Source: Saccharopolyspora montiporae
GTDB lineage: Bacteria; Actinomycetota; Actinomycetes; Mycobacteriales; Pseudonocardiaceae
Assembly (NCBI RefSeq): GCF_015209505.1
Contig: NZ_JADEYC010000007.1
Span: 62,001 to 126,000, forward strand
Length of the DNA: 64,000 bases
Direction: 5' to 3'
Shown here one piece after another: positions 29,970 through 38,994 of the stretch. A model generated the notes under the pieces. It saw nothing but the letters and a program-made list of their open reading frames with translations, was not told where the DNA came from and ran no database searches. Position numbers and translations under genes: made by a program. Positions within the stretch are counted from its first letter, which is position 1. Every line of letters begins with the position of its first letter.

Positions 29970-30854
29970 TCAGGTGTCGGTGCGCCCGGAGAGCCGCTGC
30001 ACACCGCGCAGCAGGCCGGAGTGGTCCAGCCCGCCGTCGCCGCACGCACGTGCGGCGGCCATCAGCTGCGCGACCAGCGCGCCGACCGGGGTGACCACGC
30101 CGGCTTCGCGCGCGGCGGCGGAGACGATGCCCAGGTCCTTGTGGTGCAGGTCGATGCGGAATCCGGGGTCGAACGTGCCGGACAGCAGGTTCTCCCGCTT
30201 CTGGTCGAGCACCTTCGAACCGGCCAGCCCGCCGCCGAGCACGTCGAGCGCCTCCGGCAGCGAGACCCCGTAGGCGTCGAGGAACACGACCGCTTCGGAC
30301 AGCGCCTGGATGTTGGCGGCCACCACGAGCTGGTTGGCAGCCTTGACCGTCTGCCCGGCCCCGGTGGGCCCCACGTGCACGACGGTCTTGCCGACGTGGT
30401 CGAAAATCTCGCCCGCTGCGGCGAAATCTTCGGCGGCGCCTCCGACCATGATGGACAGTGCCGCACCCGCCGCCCCGGCCTGTCCCCCGGACACCGGTGC
30501 GTCCAGGTACCGGAATCCGCGCTGCGCGGCCTGTTCGGCGAACTCCTGCGTGCTGTCCGGGCGGATGGTGGAGAAGTCGATGATCAACGCGTTCGGCTTG
30601 GCGTGGGCGAACACGCCGCCCGGACCGGTCAGCACCTGGTCGACGTCCGGGGTGTCCGGCAGCATGGTGCAGACGATCTCGGCGCCGGTCACGGCCGCGG
30701 CCACCGAATCGGCCGCACTCCCGCCCGCGCTGCGCAGCGGCTCGTCCTTGCCCGGTGAGCGGTTGTAACCGGTGACGTCGTGGCCGGCGGTGGCGAGGTG
30801 CGCGGCCATCGGGCTGCCCATCACGCCCAGGCCGATGAAAGCGATCGAGGTCAT
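29970..30854 (-). CDS. glxR: Tartronate semialdehyde (2-hydroxy-3-oxopropionate) reductase
   Basis: 294-residue beta-hydroxyacid dehydrogenase reducing tartronate semialdehyde to D-glycerate with NAD(P)H. N-terminal dinucleotide motif [14 protein letters not shown], substrate loop [22 protein letters not shown], and the catalytic Lys in [14 protein letters not shown]. Middle gene of hyi-glxR-gcl, which supports this role over a generic 3-hydroxyisobutyrate dehydrogenase. GAGGAGG before the ATG. Confidence 0.93.
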   Translation of the reverse strand: MTSIAFIGLGVMGSPMAAHLATAGHDVTGYNRSPGKDEPLRSAGGSAADSVAAAVTGAEIVCTMLPDTPDVDQVLTGPGGVFAHAKPNALIIDFSTIRPDSTQEFAEQAAQRGFRYLDAPVSGGQAGAAGAALSIMVGGAAEDFAAAGEIFDHVGKTVVHVGPTGAGQTVKAANQLVVAANIQALSEAVVFLDAYGVSLPEALDVLGGGLAGSKVLDQKRENLLSGTFDPGFRIDLHHKDLGIVSAAAREAGVVTPVGALVAQLMAAARACGDGGLDHSGLLRGVQRLSGRTDT

Positions 30855-30885
30855 GTGTCGAGTTCCTCCTCGGTGGTTGCGCTGG

Positions 30886-31707
30886 TCAGCCCGCGGCCCG
30901 GTCCGCGTCCGGCAGCCAGGCGAAGCTGTCCGCGGTGGTTCCGGTGGGTTTGTACTCCAGGCCGACGTGCCCGCGGTAGCCGCTGCGCTCCAGGGCGGCC
31001 AGCTGCTGGGCCAGCGGGAGCGATCCGCTGCCCGGTTCGCCGCGCCCGGGATGGTCGGCGATCTGCACGTGCGCGATGCGCGGGGCGTGCTCGGCGAGCA
31101 CCGCGTCGACGTCGTCGCCGTTGACCGCGAGGTGGTACAGGTCGGCCAGCAGCCCGAGATTGGTCAGCCCGGAGGCCGCTTCCACCCGGTCGAGGACGGC
31201 GAGCGCGTCGGCGGCGGTGCGCAGCGGGTAGGGCTGCGGGCCGCTGACCGGCTCCAGGAGCACGGTCCCGCCGATGCGGTAGGCGGACCGCGCGGCGCGG
31301 GCCAGGTTGTCGGCGGCGAGTTCGTCCTGCTCGGCGGGGTCGACGCCGTCGAGGCGGTTGCCGTAGAGCGCGTTGAACGCCCGGCAGCCGAGCTGGTCAC
31401 CGATGCCGATCGTGACGTCGATGTTGTCCCGGAACTCCCCGGAGCGGGCGGGCCAGGACACCAGGCCGCGGTCGCCTGCGGGCATGTCCCCGGCGAAGAA
31501 GTTCAGCCCGGTGAGCCGGACGCCCGCGTCCCGGACGGCTTGCACGAAGGCGTCCGCCGCGCGCTGCTCGGGCACGGCGGTGTCGAACGGCCACCAGAAC
31601 TCGACCGCGTCGAATCCGGCCGCCTTCGCCGCAGCCGGGCGTTCCAGCAGGGGCAGCTCGGTGAACAGCAGCGAGCAGTTCACCGCGTAGGGCAGTGCGT
31701 GGCGCAT
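30886..31707 (-). CDS. hyi: Hydroxypyruvate isomerase
   Basis: 273-residue TIM-barrel of the xylose-isomerase-like family that interconverts hydroxypyruvate and tartronate semialdehyde. YAVNCSLLFTELPLLERPAAAKAAGFDAVEFWWPF (read in parts) and the metal-binding Glu residues in VLLEPVSG and HVGLEYKPTG are characteristic of Hyi. First gene of the minus-strand glyoxylate operon; GGAGGAAGCC upstream of the ATG. Upstream, TATGAT (31744-31749, minus strand) may be its -10 element, and two direct TCGGAAT repeats 21 bases apart (31739 and 31760) plus the TCAACA-N3-TGTTGA palindrome may be regulator sites. Confidence 0.93.
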   Translation of the reverse strand: MRHALPYAVNCSLLFTELPLLERPAAAKAAGFDAVEFWWPFDTAVPEQRAADAFVQAVRDAGVRLTGLNFFAGDMPAGDRGLVSWPARSGEFRDNIDVTIGIGDQLGCRAFNALYGNRLDGVDPAEQDELAADNLARAARSAYRIGGTVLLEPVSGPQPYPLRTAADALAVLDRVEAASGLTNLGLLADLYHLAVNGDDVDAVLAEHAPRIAHVQIADHPGRGEPGSGSLPLAQQLAALERSGYRGHVGLEYKPTGTTADSFAWLPDADRAAG

Positions 31708-31798
31708 GTCCTCGGCTTCCTCCAGTTACTTTCGCATGTCGGAATCATAGTTTCGTTGATCGGAATACAGTGATAGTGACACCGGTCACCCGCATATG

Positions 31799-31813
31799 TC
31801 AACAGTTTGTTGA
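31799..31813. promoter_or_regulatory. Palindromic operator TCAACA-N3-TGTTGA, copy 2
   Basis: 6-bp inverted repeat with a 3-base centre in the divergent hyi/TetR region; matches the 25377 element in both arms and spacing. It is 92 bases upstream of hyi and 62 bases upstream of the TetR gene. Confidence 0.65.
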
Positions 31814-31856
31814 AACCGCGGAACGGCATGCCGGCGGCCGGAGTTTCTTGACAATC

Positions 31857-31868
31857 CTGTAGGTACAG
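31857..31868. promoter_or_regulatory. Probable autoregulatory operator of TetR at 31876
   Basis: Perfect inverted repeat CTGTA-GG-TACAG overlapping the likely promoter of the TetR-exporter pair; a -35-like TTGACA lies at 31848-31853. It ends 7 bases before the ATG, so binding would block transcription and the message may be nearly leaderless. Confidence 0.55.
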
Positions 31869-31875
31869 TGCGGGC

Positions 31876-32430
31876 ATGCGACCGAGCTCCCGAACGCAGA
31901 TCCTCGACGCGGCGATCCGCGTCGCCGAGCGCGACGGCATCACCGCGCTGACGCTGGATTCCGCCGCGGGCGAAGCGGGCGTGACCCGGGCCGGCCTGCT
32001 CTACCACTTCCGCAACCGCGACGATCTGATGCTGGCCATCCACCAGCACCTCGTCGAGATCTGGGAGCAGGACCTGCTCGCCGAACTCGGCAAGCCCTGG
32101 GCCGAGGCCACCGCCACCGAGCGCAGCACCGCCTACGTCCAGGAGGGAACGCGCGGACGCTCCCGACCGGCGGAGCTGATCTTCATGGTCCACGCGGCGG
32201 CGCACCCCGCCTACAGCGAGGTCTGGGAGCAGCTGCTGCGGCGCTGGGCGCCGGAGGCCGATGCGGCCGATTCCGCTGCGGTGGACCTGTTCCTGGCCCG
32301 GATGGCCGCCGACGGGCTCTGGCTGCACCAGGCCACCAGCCCGACACCACTGGACGACGGCACCCGCGAGGTGCTGCGCGACCGGATCACCGCCCTGGCC
32401 ACCGGCCGGGCACGACGGAGGGAGAAGTGA
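31876..32430 (+). CDS. TetR-family regulator of adjacent drug exporter
   Basis: 184 residues: HTH (TQILDAAIRVAERDGITALTLDSAAGEAGVTRAGLLYHF, read in parts) and a short helical ligand domain. Its stop overlaps the exporter start by GTGA, so regulator and pump are one transcript, probably autorepressed through the CTGTA-GG-TACAG site immediately upstream. It is also divergent from hyi, but the coupling with the exporter is the stronger cue. Confidence 0.9.
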   Translation: MRPSSRTQILDAAIRVAERDGITALTLDSAAGEAGVTRAGLLYHFRNRDDLMLAIHQHLVEIWEQDLLAELGKPWAEATATERSTAYVQEGTRGRSRPAELIFMVHAAAHPAYSEVWEQLLRRWAPEADAADSAAVDLFLARMAADGLWLHQATSPTPLDDGTREVLRDRITALATGRARRREK

Positions 32431-33956
32431 GCGAGGTGCAACGCTGGCTGGTGCTGGTGGCCGTCTCCGCAGGACTACTGCTGATCTCGATCGACATGAC
32501 GGTGCTCTACACGGCGCTGCCCACACTGGCCCACGATCTGCAGACGACCGCCACGCAGAAGCTGTGGATCATCAACGCCTACCCGCTGGTCATGGCCGGG
32601 CTGCTGCTCGGCGCCGGCACGCTGGGCGATCGCGTCGGGCACCGCCGGATGTACCTGATCGGACTGGTGCTGTTCGGCGCGGCCTCGCTGCTGGCCGCAT
32701 ACGCCCCGGCCGCCGGAGTGCTCATCGGTGCGCGCGCCTTCCTCGCGGTGGGCGCCGCGGCCATGATGCCCGCGACCCTGTCGCTCATCCGCATCACGTT
32801 CACCGACGAGCGCGAACGCGGTATCGCGATCGGGGTGTGGGGCACCATCGCCATGGTCGGTGCGGCACTGGGGCCGGTCGTGGGCGGCCTGCTGCTGGAG
32901 CACTTCTGGTGGGGCTCGGTCTTCCTCATCAACGTGCCCATCGTGCTGGCCGCGCTGCTGCTGGCGCTGTCCGTGGCTCCGCGCAGCACCGGCGATCCCG
33001 GCAAGCCGTGGGATCTGGTGGGATCGCTGCAGGTCATGGTCGGACTGGTCGGCCTGGTGTACGCGATCAAGGATGTCACGAGCCCGGCACCGTCCGCGTT
33101 CGGCACCGGGCTGGCACTGCTGGCGGCGGCGGGCGGCTTCTGGACGTTCGTGCGCAGGCAGCGCGCGCAGCCCCATCCGCTCATCGACTTCGGGCTGTTC
33201 CGCAATCCGCTGATCCTCATCGGGGTGCTCGCGGCGGGCATGGCGACGTTCGTGACCGCGGGCGCGGAACTGGTGCTGACCCAGCGGCTGCAGCTGGTGC
33301 TGGAGATGAGTCCGCTGCAGGCGGGATTGGTGGCGGCGTCGATGGCCGTCGGGGCGATGCCGGTGGGCATCGGTGCGGGCGCCGTGCTGCACCGCACCGG
33401 CACGCGCCCGGTGATCGTGCTCGGCCTGCTGGTCGCGGCCGTGGCCTCGCTCGGGGTCCTGCTGGTCAGCTCGGCGGCTCTGCTGTGGACGGTCGTGTTC
33501 CTCGCCCTGGCGGGCGCGGGGGCGGGTGCCGCGATGACCGCTGCCTCGGCGGCGATCGTGGGCAACGCTCCGGCCCACCGCGCGGGCATGGCCTCCTCGG
33601 TGGAAGAGGTCTCCTACGAGTTCGGCAGCCTCTGCGGGGTGGCGGTGCTGGGCAGCCTGATCACGGCCGTGTACACCGGCACGTTCGCCGTTCCGGACGG
33701 CTTACCGGCCGGTGCCGCCGACAGCATGGACCGGGCACGGCTGCTGGCCGAGCAGCTGCCCGCCGAGCAGGCGGGGATCCTGCTGCGCGAGGCGGGGACC
33801 GCGTTCGACAACGCCTACCGGGCCACGCTGCTCGTCGCCGTGCTGGTGCTGCTCGCCGCGGCCGCGTTCAGCGCCCTGCACCAGCGCCGCGCCCCGCGTC
33901 CGACGACCGCGGACTCCGCAGACACCGCGGACACCGCGGACGCGACCCGGACATGA
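32427..33956 (+). CDS. DHA2-family multidrug efflux MFS transporter
   Basis: 509-residue, 14-helix proton antiporter like SmvA/QacA/LfrA. Motif D1 with membrane Asp in LLLISIDMTVLYTALPTLA, motif A GDRVGHRRMYLIG and motif C GAALGPVVGGLLLEHFWWG are present. GTG start overlapping the TetR stop. The C-terminal tail has a short Ala-Asp-Thr repeat from a 9-base tandem unit near 33920-33945. Likely exports cationic or lipophilic toxicants sensed by the TetR. Confidence 0.92.
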   Translation: MSEVQRWLVLVAVSAGLLLISIDMTVLYTALPTLAHDLQTTATQKLWIINAYPLVMAGLLLGAGTLGDRVGHRRMYLIGLVLFGAASLLAAYAPAAGVLIGARAFLAVGAAAMMPATLSLIRITFTDERERGIAIGVWGTIAMVGAALGPVVGGLLLEHFWWGSVFLINVPIVLAALLLALSVAPRSTGDPGKPWDLVGSLQVMVGLVGLVYAIKDVTSPAPSAFGTGLALLAAAGGFWTFVRRQRAQPHPLIDFGLFRNPLILIGVLAAGMATFVTAGAELVLTQRLQLVLEMSPLQAGLVAASMAVGAMPVGIGAGAVLHRTGTRPVIVLGLLVAAVASLGVLLVSSAALLWTVVFLALAGAGAGAAMTAASAAIVGNAPAHRAGMASSVEEVSYEFGSLCGVAVLGSLITAVYTGTFAVPDGLPAGAADSMDRARLLAEQLPAEQAGILLREAGTAFDNAYRATLLVAVLVLLAAAAFSALHQRRAPRPTTADSADTADTADATRT

Positions 33957-33957
33957 C

Positions 33958-33986
33958 GAGGGGGAGGGCACTCCGCCCTCCCCCTC
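33958..33986. terminator. Bidirectional terminator between convergent exporters
   Basis: 12-bp perfect inverted repeat (33958-33969 and 33975-33986), purine-rich then pyrimidine-rich, so the plus-strand transcript ends in a C/T tract. It fills the gap between the two exporter genes. Confidence 0.85.
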
Positions 33987-34005
33987 GGTCAGCGCTGCGG
34001 GCGGA

Positions 34006-35499
34006 TCAGCCCGCGGTGCGCGTCGGCTCCCCGGCCGCCTCGTCCGCGCCGGATCCGGTCGCACCGACCGCGTCCTGCTGCGGACGCCGGCGCATGAACA
34101 GCGACGTGCCGAACGCCAGCACACCGATCCCGGCCGCGACGAGGAACGCGATGCTCAGCCCGGACGCGTCGGGGGCGCCAGACGGATCGGCGGTGCCCAG
34201 CGAAGCCGCGGTGACGAACACCGCCGTGCCGAACGCACCCGCGACCTGCTGCAGCGTCGCCAGGATGGCGCTGCCGTGCGAGTACAGGTGGTCCGGCAGC
34301 GAGCTCAACGACTCGGTCATCAGCGGGGTCATCATCAGCGCCAGCCCGCCCATGAGCAGCACGTGGATGCCGACGACCGCGCCCACCGACGAGTCCTCGC
34401 CCAGCGTCGCGAACAGGCACAGCGACACGGCCATGGCACCGGCACCGGGGATCACCAGGGGCCGGGCGCCGAACCGGTCGAACAGCCGCCCCACCGGACG
34501 TCCCAGCAGCCCGAGCAGCAGACCACCGGGCAGCACGGCCAGCCCGCTGACGAACGTGGTGGTGCCGAGCACCGTCTGCAGGTACAGCGGCAGCAGGATC
34601 GAGGACGCGCCGAGCAGGCACATGAACAGCAGCGCGGTCAGGATCAGCGCGACCACGAACGAGCGCACCGTCAACGGACGCAGGTCCAGCAGCGCGCGGT
34701 CATCGCGCTGCAGCCGCACCTGCCGCACGGCGAAGGCCGCCAGCGACAACACACCGACGACGACCGAGATCCAGGCCTGGGCGCTCTGGCCGTCCGCGGA
34801 CTCGCCGATGCTGGACAAGCCGTAGAGCACACCGCCGAAACCGACCGCGGACAGCAGCACCGACAGCAGATCCAGCGGCACGCGGCGGGTTTCGCTGTCC
34901 AACCGCATCCACACCGCGCCGATCACCAGCGCCAGCACCGCCAGCGGCAGCACCAGCCAGAACATCCAGCGCCACCCCAGCGAGGACAGGATCGCGCCGC
35001 CGACCGTCGGTCCCACGGCTGGCGCGACCGCGATCACGATGCTGATCGTGCCCATCGTGGCGCCGCGCTTGGTGGCGGGAACCAGCCGCATCACCGAGGT
35101 CATCAGCAGCGGGATCATCACGGCCGTCCCGCAGGCCTGCACCACGCGTCCGGCCAGCAGCACCGCGAACCCCGGGGCGAGGCCGCTGATGAGCGTCCCG
35201 GTGCCGAACAGGGTCAGCGACGCCAGGAACACCTGGCGCGGGGTGAACCGCTCCAGCAGGAACCCAGTGATCGGGATGATCACCGCCATGGTCAGCAGGA
35301 ATCCGCTGGTCAACCACTGCACCGTGGTGGTCGGCACGCCGAGGTCGACGCTGAGGTCGCGCAGCGCCACGCTCAGGATCGTCTCGTTGAGGATCATCAC
35401 GAACGCCGAGACGACCAGCACGGCGATCAGCACGCCTGCGCGCGGCGGCGCGGGGGCGTTGTCCGCTCCCGCCGCAGCGGGTCTGGCGGATTCGGTCAT
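34006..35499 (-). CDS. Second DHA2-family MFS efflux transporter
   Basis: 497-residue transporter with 14 predicted helices. AFVMILNETILSVALRDLS, the motif C region APAVGPTVGGAILSSLGWRWMF (read in parts) and a motif-A-like stretch place it in the EmrB/LmrB branch, distinct from the neighbour at 32427, in which motif D1 has Asp. Start at the ATG 35499 with GAGGTG upstream; a GTG at 35511 is also in frame. Monocistronic, no own regulator beside it. Probable drug or toxin export. Confidence 0.9.
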   Translation of the reverse strand: MTESARPAAAGADNAPAPPRAGVLIAVLVVSAFVMILNETILSVALRDLSVDLGVPTTTVQWLTSGFLLTMAVIIPITGFLLERFTPRQVFLASLTLFGTGTLISGLAPGFAVLLAGRVVQACGTAVMIPLLMTSVMRLVPATKRGATMGTISIVIAVAPAVGPTVGGAILSSLGWRWMFWLVLPLAVLALVIGAVWMRLDSETRRVPLDLLSVLLSAVGFGGVLYGLSSIGESADGQSAQAWISVVVGVLSLAAFAVRQVRLQRDDRALLDLRPLTVRSFVVALILTALLFMCLLGASSILLPLYLQTVLGTTTFVSGLAVLPGGLLLGLLGRPVGRLFDRFGARPLVIPGAGAMAVSLCLFATLGEDSSVGAVVGIHVLLMGGLALMMTPLMTESLSSLPDHLYSHGSAILATLQQVAGAFGTAVFVTAASLGTADPSGAPDASGLSIAFLVAAGIGVLAFGTSLFMRRRPQQDAVGATGSGADEAAGEPTRTAG

Positions 35500-36061
35500 G
35501 GTCGGGCACACCTCACACGTGGGTCGGACGAGCCCGCCCGCTCACCCCGGCCGAAGGGCCGGCAAACGAGCGGCGGGAGGACTTTCGGGAATCGCGCGGC
35601 CGGCGATCCGGCTCAGCCGTGGAACCGGCCGATCGGCGGTGCCGCCCGCAGCGAGCTGCTGCGCGCGAGGGCCGCGGAGCCGGCGGCCGCGGTGCTCACG
35701 CCGCACCGGACGCGGAGCGCGGCGGTAGCGTCGATGTCCGGATCACGCACCTCCACCGCGGACCTCCTGGTTCCCAGCAGCCCGGGCGGGTGCGACCGGA
35801 CCGCGCCGAGATGCGCGCGCGGCCCCGGCGGCGATCGCGCGACCGCGCGGGCAGCGCAGCGTTCCCGGCTGCACGACGACAACCGACGACGGTACCGCGC
35901 CCCGCACGATCGGGCCACTTCCGGTGGCGCTGCTCACGCGGTTCCGATTCCGCACGCCGGCGACGACCGTTCCTGCTACACGCGGCGAGGTTCTCCGGAG
36001 GGCGGAAAACCGGTTGGCCCCACCCACTATTCTCCGCGGAGCACAGGATGCGCTGGGAACC
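35500..36061. other. Gene-free, probably decayed region
   Basis: About 560 bases without a coding frame I can support, between the exporter start and the truncated DUF418 gene. Open frames exist on both strands but have compositional noise rather than recognisable protein. It contains the exporter's promoter and upstream flank of the DUF418 remnant. Confidence 0.45.
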
Positions 36062-36403
36062 ATGTCGGTCGACGCGCCGAAACCGACCGCGTCCAGCGGG
36101 ATGTCAGCCGGACAGCGCGTGCTCGCGCGCGGGTTCATGCTGCTGCTCATCGCGCTGTTGCACGCCCCGATGCTCCTGTTCCACCAGCCGCCCGGGTTCC
36201 AGGCGCGACCTTCGGGCTCCGCACCGCTGGACCATGCCGTCGACGCCGTGCTGCGCCGGCTCGTCTACCGTGACCCGGCGGATCAGAACCCGGTGCCGCA
36301 CCAGGGCAGCTGTTCCTGCGCGAACAGGCGGCCGAACCGCGGGACCGCGGCCGGGTCGCGCACCTGGACCCGGCCCGCGTCCACCATGCGCGATACCGGG
36401 TGA
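36062..36403 (+). pseudogene. Truncated DUF418 membrane protein
   Basis: From the ATG at 36062 the frame reads about 71 residues like the N-terminus of DUF418 family membrane proteins: a basic lead (GQRVLARGF), a first membrane helix MLLLIALLHAPMLLF, a short outside loop and LDHAVDAVLRRLVYRD, after which the family normally continues through six or more further helices. Here similarity stops near 36274, nine bases before the convergent Eis-like gene ends at 36283, and the frame runs on antisense to that gene to a stop at 36403. A 3' deletion or rearrangement that placed the acetyltransferase here is the simplest reading. Probably non-functional. Confidence 0.6.
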
Positions 36404-37500
36404 TCACCGAGGTAGATCGCGCCGAGCGTGGACACGTCCAGGCTCAGGTCCGGCTGCGCATCGGTGCGCTCGGCCCCGTCGGGTCCGATCCGGTAGCAGC
36501 CCCGGTTGTCCGGGATGTGCGCGTCGGACACGGCCACCACCACCGGCTCGCCCTCGCCGAAAGTCCGGGCGTTGAGCGCGCTGTGCACGTCGACCAGCCG
36601 CACCCAGAGGTCGTCGTCGAGCGATTCGACGTGCACCCGGCGGCGGTCGGTCAGCCACCATTCCAGGGGTTCGTCCACCGGCCGGTTGGCGGCCACCACG
36701 GTGTCGGCGAGGTCCGTCTCCAGCAGGAAGCGCCACAGATCTGCGGCGGCCGCCGCGGTCCGAGCTTGGAAGTCGCCGATGCGCAGCGTCACGTGCGCGT
36801 CGTCGAACCGGTAGTCCCGCTTAGCGGGCAGGTAGTGCGCGAAACCGTCGGCGACGCCGGATCCGTCGCGGTGCACGAGCACCACGCGCTCACCGGCCGG
36901 CGGCGGCATGAGCCCCAGGCCCCACCACGCGTCCGATCGGGAGATCATCCCGGGCCGGTGCAGACCGAAACTGCGGTACACCTCGGGCAGGAGTTCGGCC
37001 CCGGCGGCGCTGTCCAGGATCTCGACGCTGCCGCCGGACGGCGCGTCGGAGCGGATGGCCGCGCGCCCGGGTTCCAGCCGGATCCGCCTGCTGCGGCTGG
37101 CCAGCCCGTAGCCGAACCGCTCGTAGATGACCGCTTCGGAGGCGTGCAGGATCGCGACCGGCTCACCAGCGGCCCGCGCGCCGGCGAACTGGCGGCCCAG
37201 CAGCTCGGTCATCAACCCCTGCCGGGTCTTGTCGGCACGAACCCCGATGCCCGTGACGGCTGCTGCCGGCAGGTGGCCACCAGGCACGGACAGCTCGACC
37301 GGCATGGACCGCGCGGTGCCGACGAGTTCCTCCCCGTCGAGGTATCCGCCCAGCACGCGGCCGGGCAGGTGGACCTGCGAGGCGCGTTCCCACTGCGGGT
37401 CGGTGGGCGGCGGCGCGTGCAGGGTGCGCAGGAACAGCGTGTTCGCCGCGCGGAAGGAGGACTCGTCGAGCGCGCGGACCTGGGGGTTTGCCATGCGCAT
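36283..37500 (-). CDS. eis: Eis-like GNAT N-acetyltransferase
   Basis: 405-residue three-domain acetyltransferase related to mycobacterial Eis, which acetylates amines of aminoglycosides and other polyamine-like substrates. N-terminal GNAT domain with acetyl-CoA loop VTGIGVRADKTRQGLMTELL, central GNAT-like domain, and C-terminal SCP2-like domain. It ends in Phe (GTGF), matching the Eis C-terminal carboxylate that acts in catalysis. Start is uncertain (ATG at 37500 or 37494); no ribosome site is seen. Head-to-head with the glycerol dehydrogenase gene across 270 bases. Eis proteins can confer aminoglycoside tolerance; the natural substrate here is unknown. Confidence 0.87.
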   Translation of the reverse strand: MRMANPQVRALDESSFRAANTLFLRTLHAPPPTDPQWERASQVHLPGRVLGGYLDGEELVGTARSMPVELSVPGGHLPAAAVTGIGVRADKTRQGLMTELLGRQFAGARAAGEPVAILHASEAVIYERFGYGLASRSRRIRLEPGRAAIRSDAPSGGSVEILDSAAGAELLPEVYRSFGLHRPGMISRSDAWWGLGLMPPPAGERVVLVHRDGSGVADGFAHYLPAKRDYRFDDAHVTLRIGDFQARTAAAAADLWRFLLETDLADTVVAANRPVDEPLEWWLTDRRRVHVESLDDDLWVRLVDVHSALNARTFGEGEPVVVAVSDAHIPDNRGCYRIGPDGAERTDAQPDLSLDVSTLGAIYLGDHPVSRMVDAGRVQVRDPAAVPRFGRLFAQEQLPWCGTGF

Positions 37501-37771
37501 GATGATGTGGATCGGCGGTGCGTTTCGTCCATGCCGTCCGGACGTGCACTCGATCACCTGGTTACTCCGATTCGACCGTTCGACGCTGCCGCGACCGCTT
37601 CGTCCCTGGTCGTCGTCCTCCCACCCGTGCCTCGCCCCCGGCATCGCGTGCCTCACATCGGTCGGCGCGCGCCGCGGGTGCGGGCGTCGCGGGTTTACCC
37701 GCCGCCCGGCGCGGACAGTCCTCGGGACAGCAACCGGACGGATCCGGCCCCGTGACCGGGAGGTGCCTGCC

Positions 37772-38920
37772 ATGGCCGCGGAGTCGTCGGCGCTGCGTGC
37801 ACTGATCTCACCGGGTCGGTACGTGCAGGGCAACGGGGTGCTGACCCGCCTCGGCGAGAGGATCGAGAAGCTGGGCGCGAACCCGCTGCTGCTCGCCGAC
37901 GACGTGGTGCGCGAGATCGTCGAGCCGACCGTGCGCTCGTCGTTCGACGCGGCCGGTGTTCCGGTGGTTTTCGAGCGGTTCGGCGGTACGCCGACCGCGG
38001 CGGAGAGCAGTCGGGTGGCCTCGGTGCTGCGCGAGAAGGGGCTGGACGTCGTCGTGGGTGTGGGCGGCGGCGCCCCGATCGACACGGCCAAGGCGGCCGG
38101 TGACGACCTCGGGCTGCCGGTCGTCGCCGTGCCCACGGTGGCCTCCACCGACGCGCCCACCTCGGCACTGTCCGTCGTGTACACGGCGGAGGGCTCGTTC
38201 GAGGCATACCGGTTCTATGAGCGCAATCCGGACCTGGTCGTCGTGGACACCGGGCTGGTCGCCGGCGCCCCGGTGGGCTTCCTCGTCTCCGGGGTCGGGG
38301 ACGCGCTGGCCACCTGGATCGAGGCGCGTTCGGTCGTGGGCGGCAACGGCACCACGATGGCCGGCGGTTCGCCCACCAAGGCGGGCACGGCACTGGCGAA
38401 GCTGTCCTGGGACATCCTCTGGGAATCCGCGCCCGCCGCGGTGCGCGCGGTCGCGCACGATCTGGTCACCCCGGATGTCGAGGCGGTGGTGGAAGCCAAC
38501 ACGCTGCTGTCCGGACTCGGGTTCGAGTCCGGTGGGCTCGCCGCCGCGCACGCGATCCACGACGGGCTCACCGCCGTCCCGCAGACGCACGGGCTCAGCC
38601 ACGGGCAGAAGGTCAACATCGGGTCGATCGCCCAACTCGTGCTGGAGGGCACGCCCGATGCGGAGGTAGCCGAGTTCGCGCGGTTCACCGCGCAGCTGGG
38701 GTTGCCGACCACGCTGACCGAGGCCGGTCTGGCCGGGCAGGACCAGGCGCTGCGCTCGGTCGCCGAGGCCGCGACCGATCCCGCGGAGACGATCCACAAC
38801 ATGCGGTTCCGCGTCGGGGCCGACGACGTGGTCCGCGCGCTGCGCGCTGTGGAGCTCGTCGGGCGGCACGTGCGCGCGCAGGCCGGCCTGCCCGACCCGC
38901 GCCCGCCCGCCGGGCACTGA
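37772..38920 (+). CDS. gldA: Glycerol dehydrogenase family enzyme
   Basis: 382-residue group III iron/zinc alcohol dehydrogenase converting glycerol to dihydroxyacetone with NAD. NAD loop VVGVGGGAPIDTAKAAGD (near residue 92), metal ligands Asp in SGVGDALATW, His in AAHAIHDGL and His in THGLSHGQKV. ATG with GGGAGGTG upstream. It faces the glycerol facilitator gene; the convergent pair suggests a joint role in glycerol or polyol use, though no dihydroxyacetone kinase is present. Confidence 0.92.
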   Translation: MAAESSALRALISPGRYVQGNGVLTRLGERIEKLGANPLLLADDVVREIVEPTVRSSFDAAGVPVVFERFGGTPTAAESSRVASVLREKGLDVVVGVGGGAPIDTAKAAGDDLGLPVVAVPTVASTDAPTSALSVVYTAEGSFEAYRFYERNPDLVVVDTGLVAGAPVGFLVSGVGDALATWIEARSVVGGNGTTMAGGSPTKAGTALAKLSWDILWESAPAAVRAVAHDLVTPDVEAVVEANTLLSGLGFESGGLAAAHAIHDGLTAVPQTHGLSHGQKVNIGSIAQLVLEGTPDAEVAEFARFTAQLGLPTTLTEAGLAGQDQALRSVAEAATDPAETIHNMRFRVGADDVVRALRAVELVGRHVRAQAGLPDPRPPAGH

Positions 38921-38935
38921 CCCGCCCGCGCGAAC

Positions 38936-38970
38936 CCGTCCCGAGCCGTGTCGTCGCTGCATCGGGACGG
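38936..38970. terminator. Probable bidirectional terminator
   Basis: 9-bp perfect inverted repeat (38936-38944 and 38962-38970) with a long 17-base loop, in the gap between convergent gldA and the facilitator gene. Weaker than other hairpins in this window. Confidence 0.5.
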
Positions 38971-38994
38971 CATCGGATCCGCCCGGATGGCGGC

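Noticed and set aside
33901-33955. Short GACACCGCG tandem repeat considered as a possible CRISPR-like or mobile repeat
   Set aside because: Only two to three imperfect copies inside the exporter C-terminus; it is a codon-level Ala-Asp-Thr repeat.
33712-36273. An 853-codon plus-strand frame over the second exporter
   Set aside because: Gln/His/Arg/Gly-rich shadow frame opposite the minus-strand transporter, without domain signatures.
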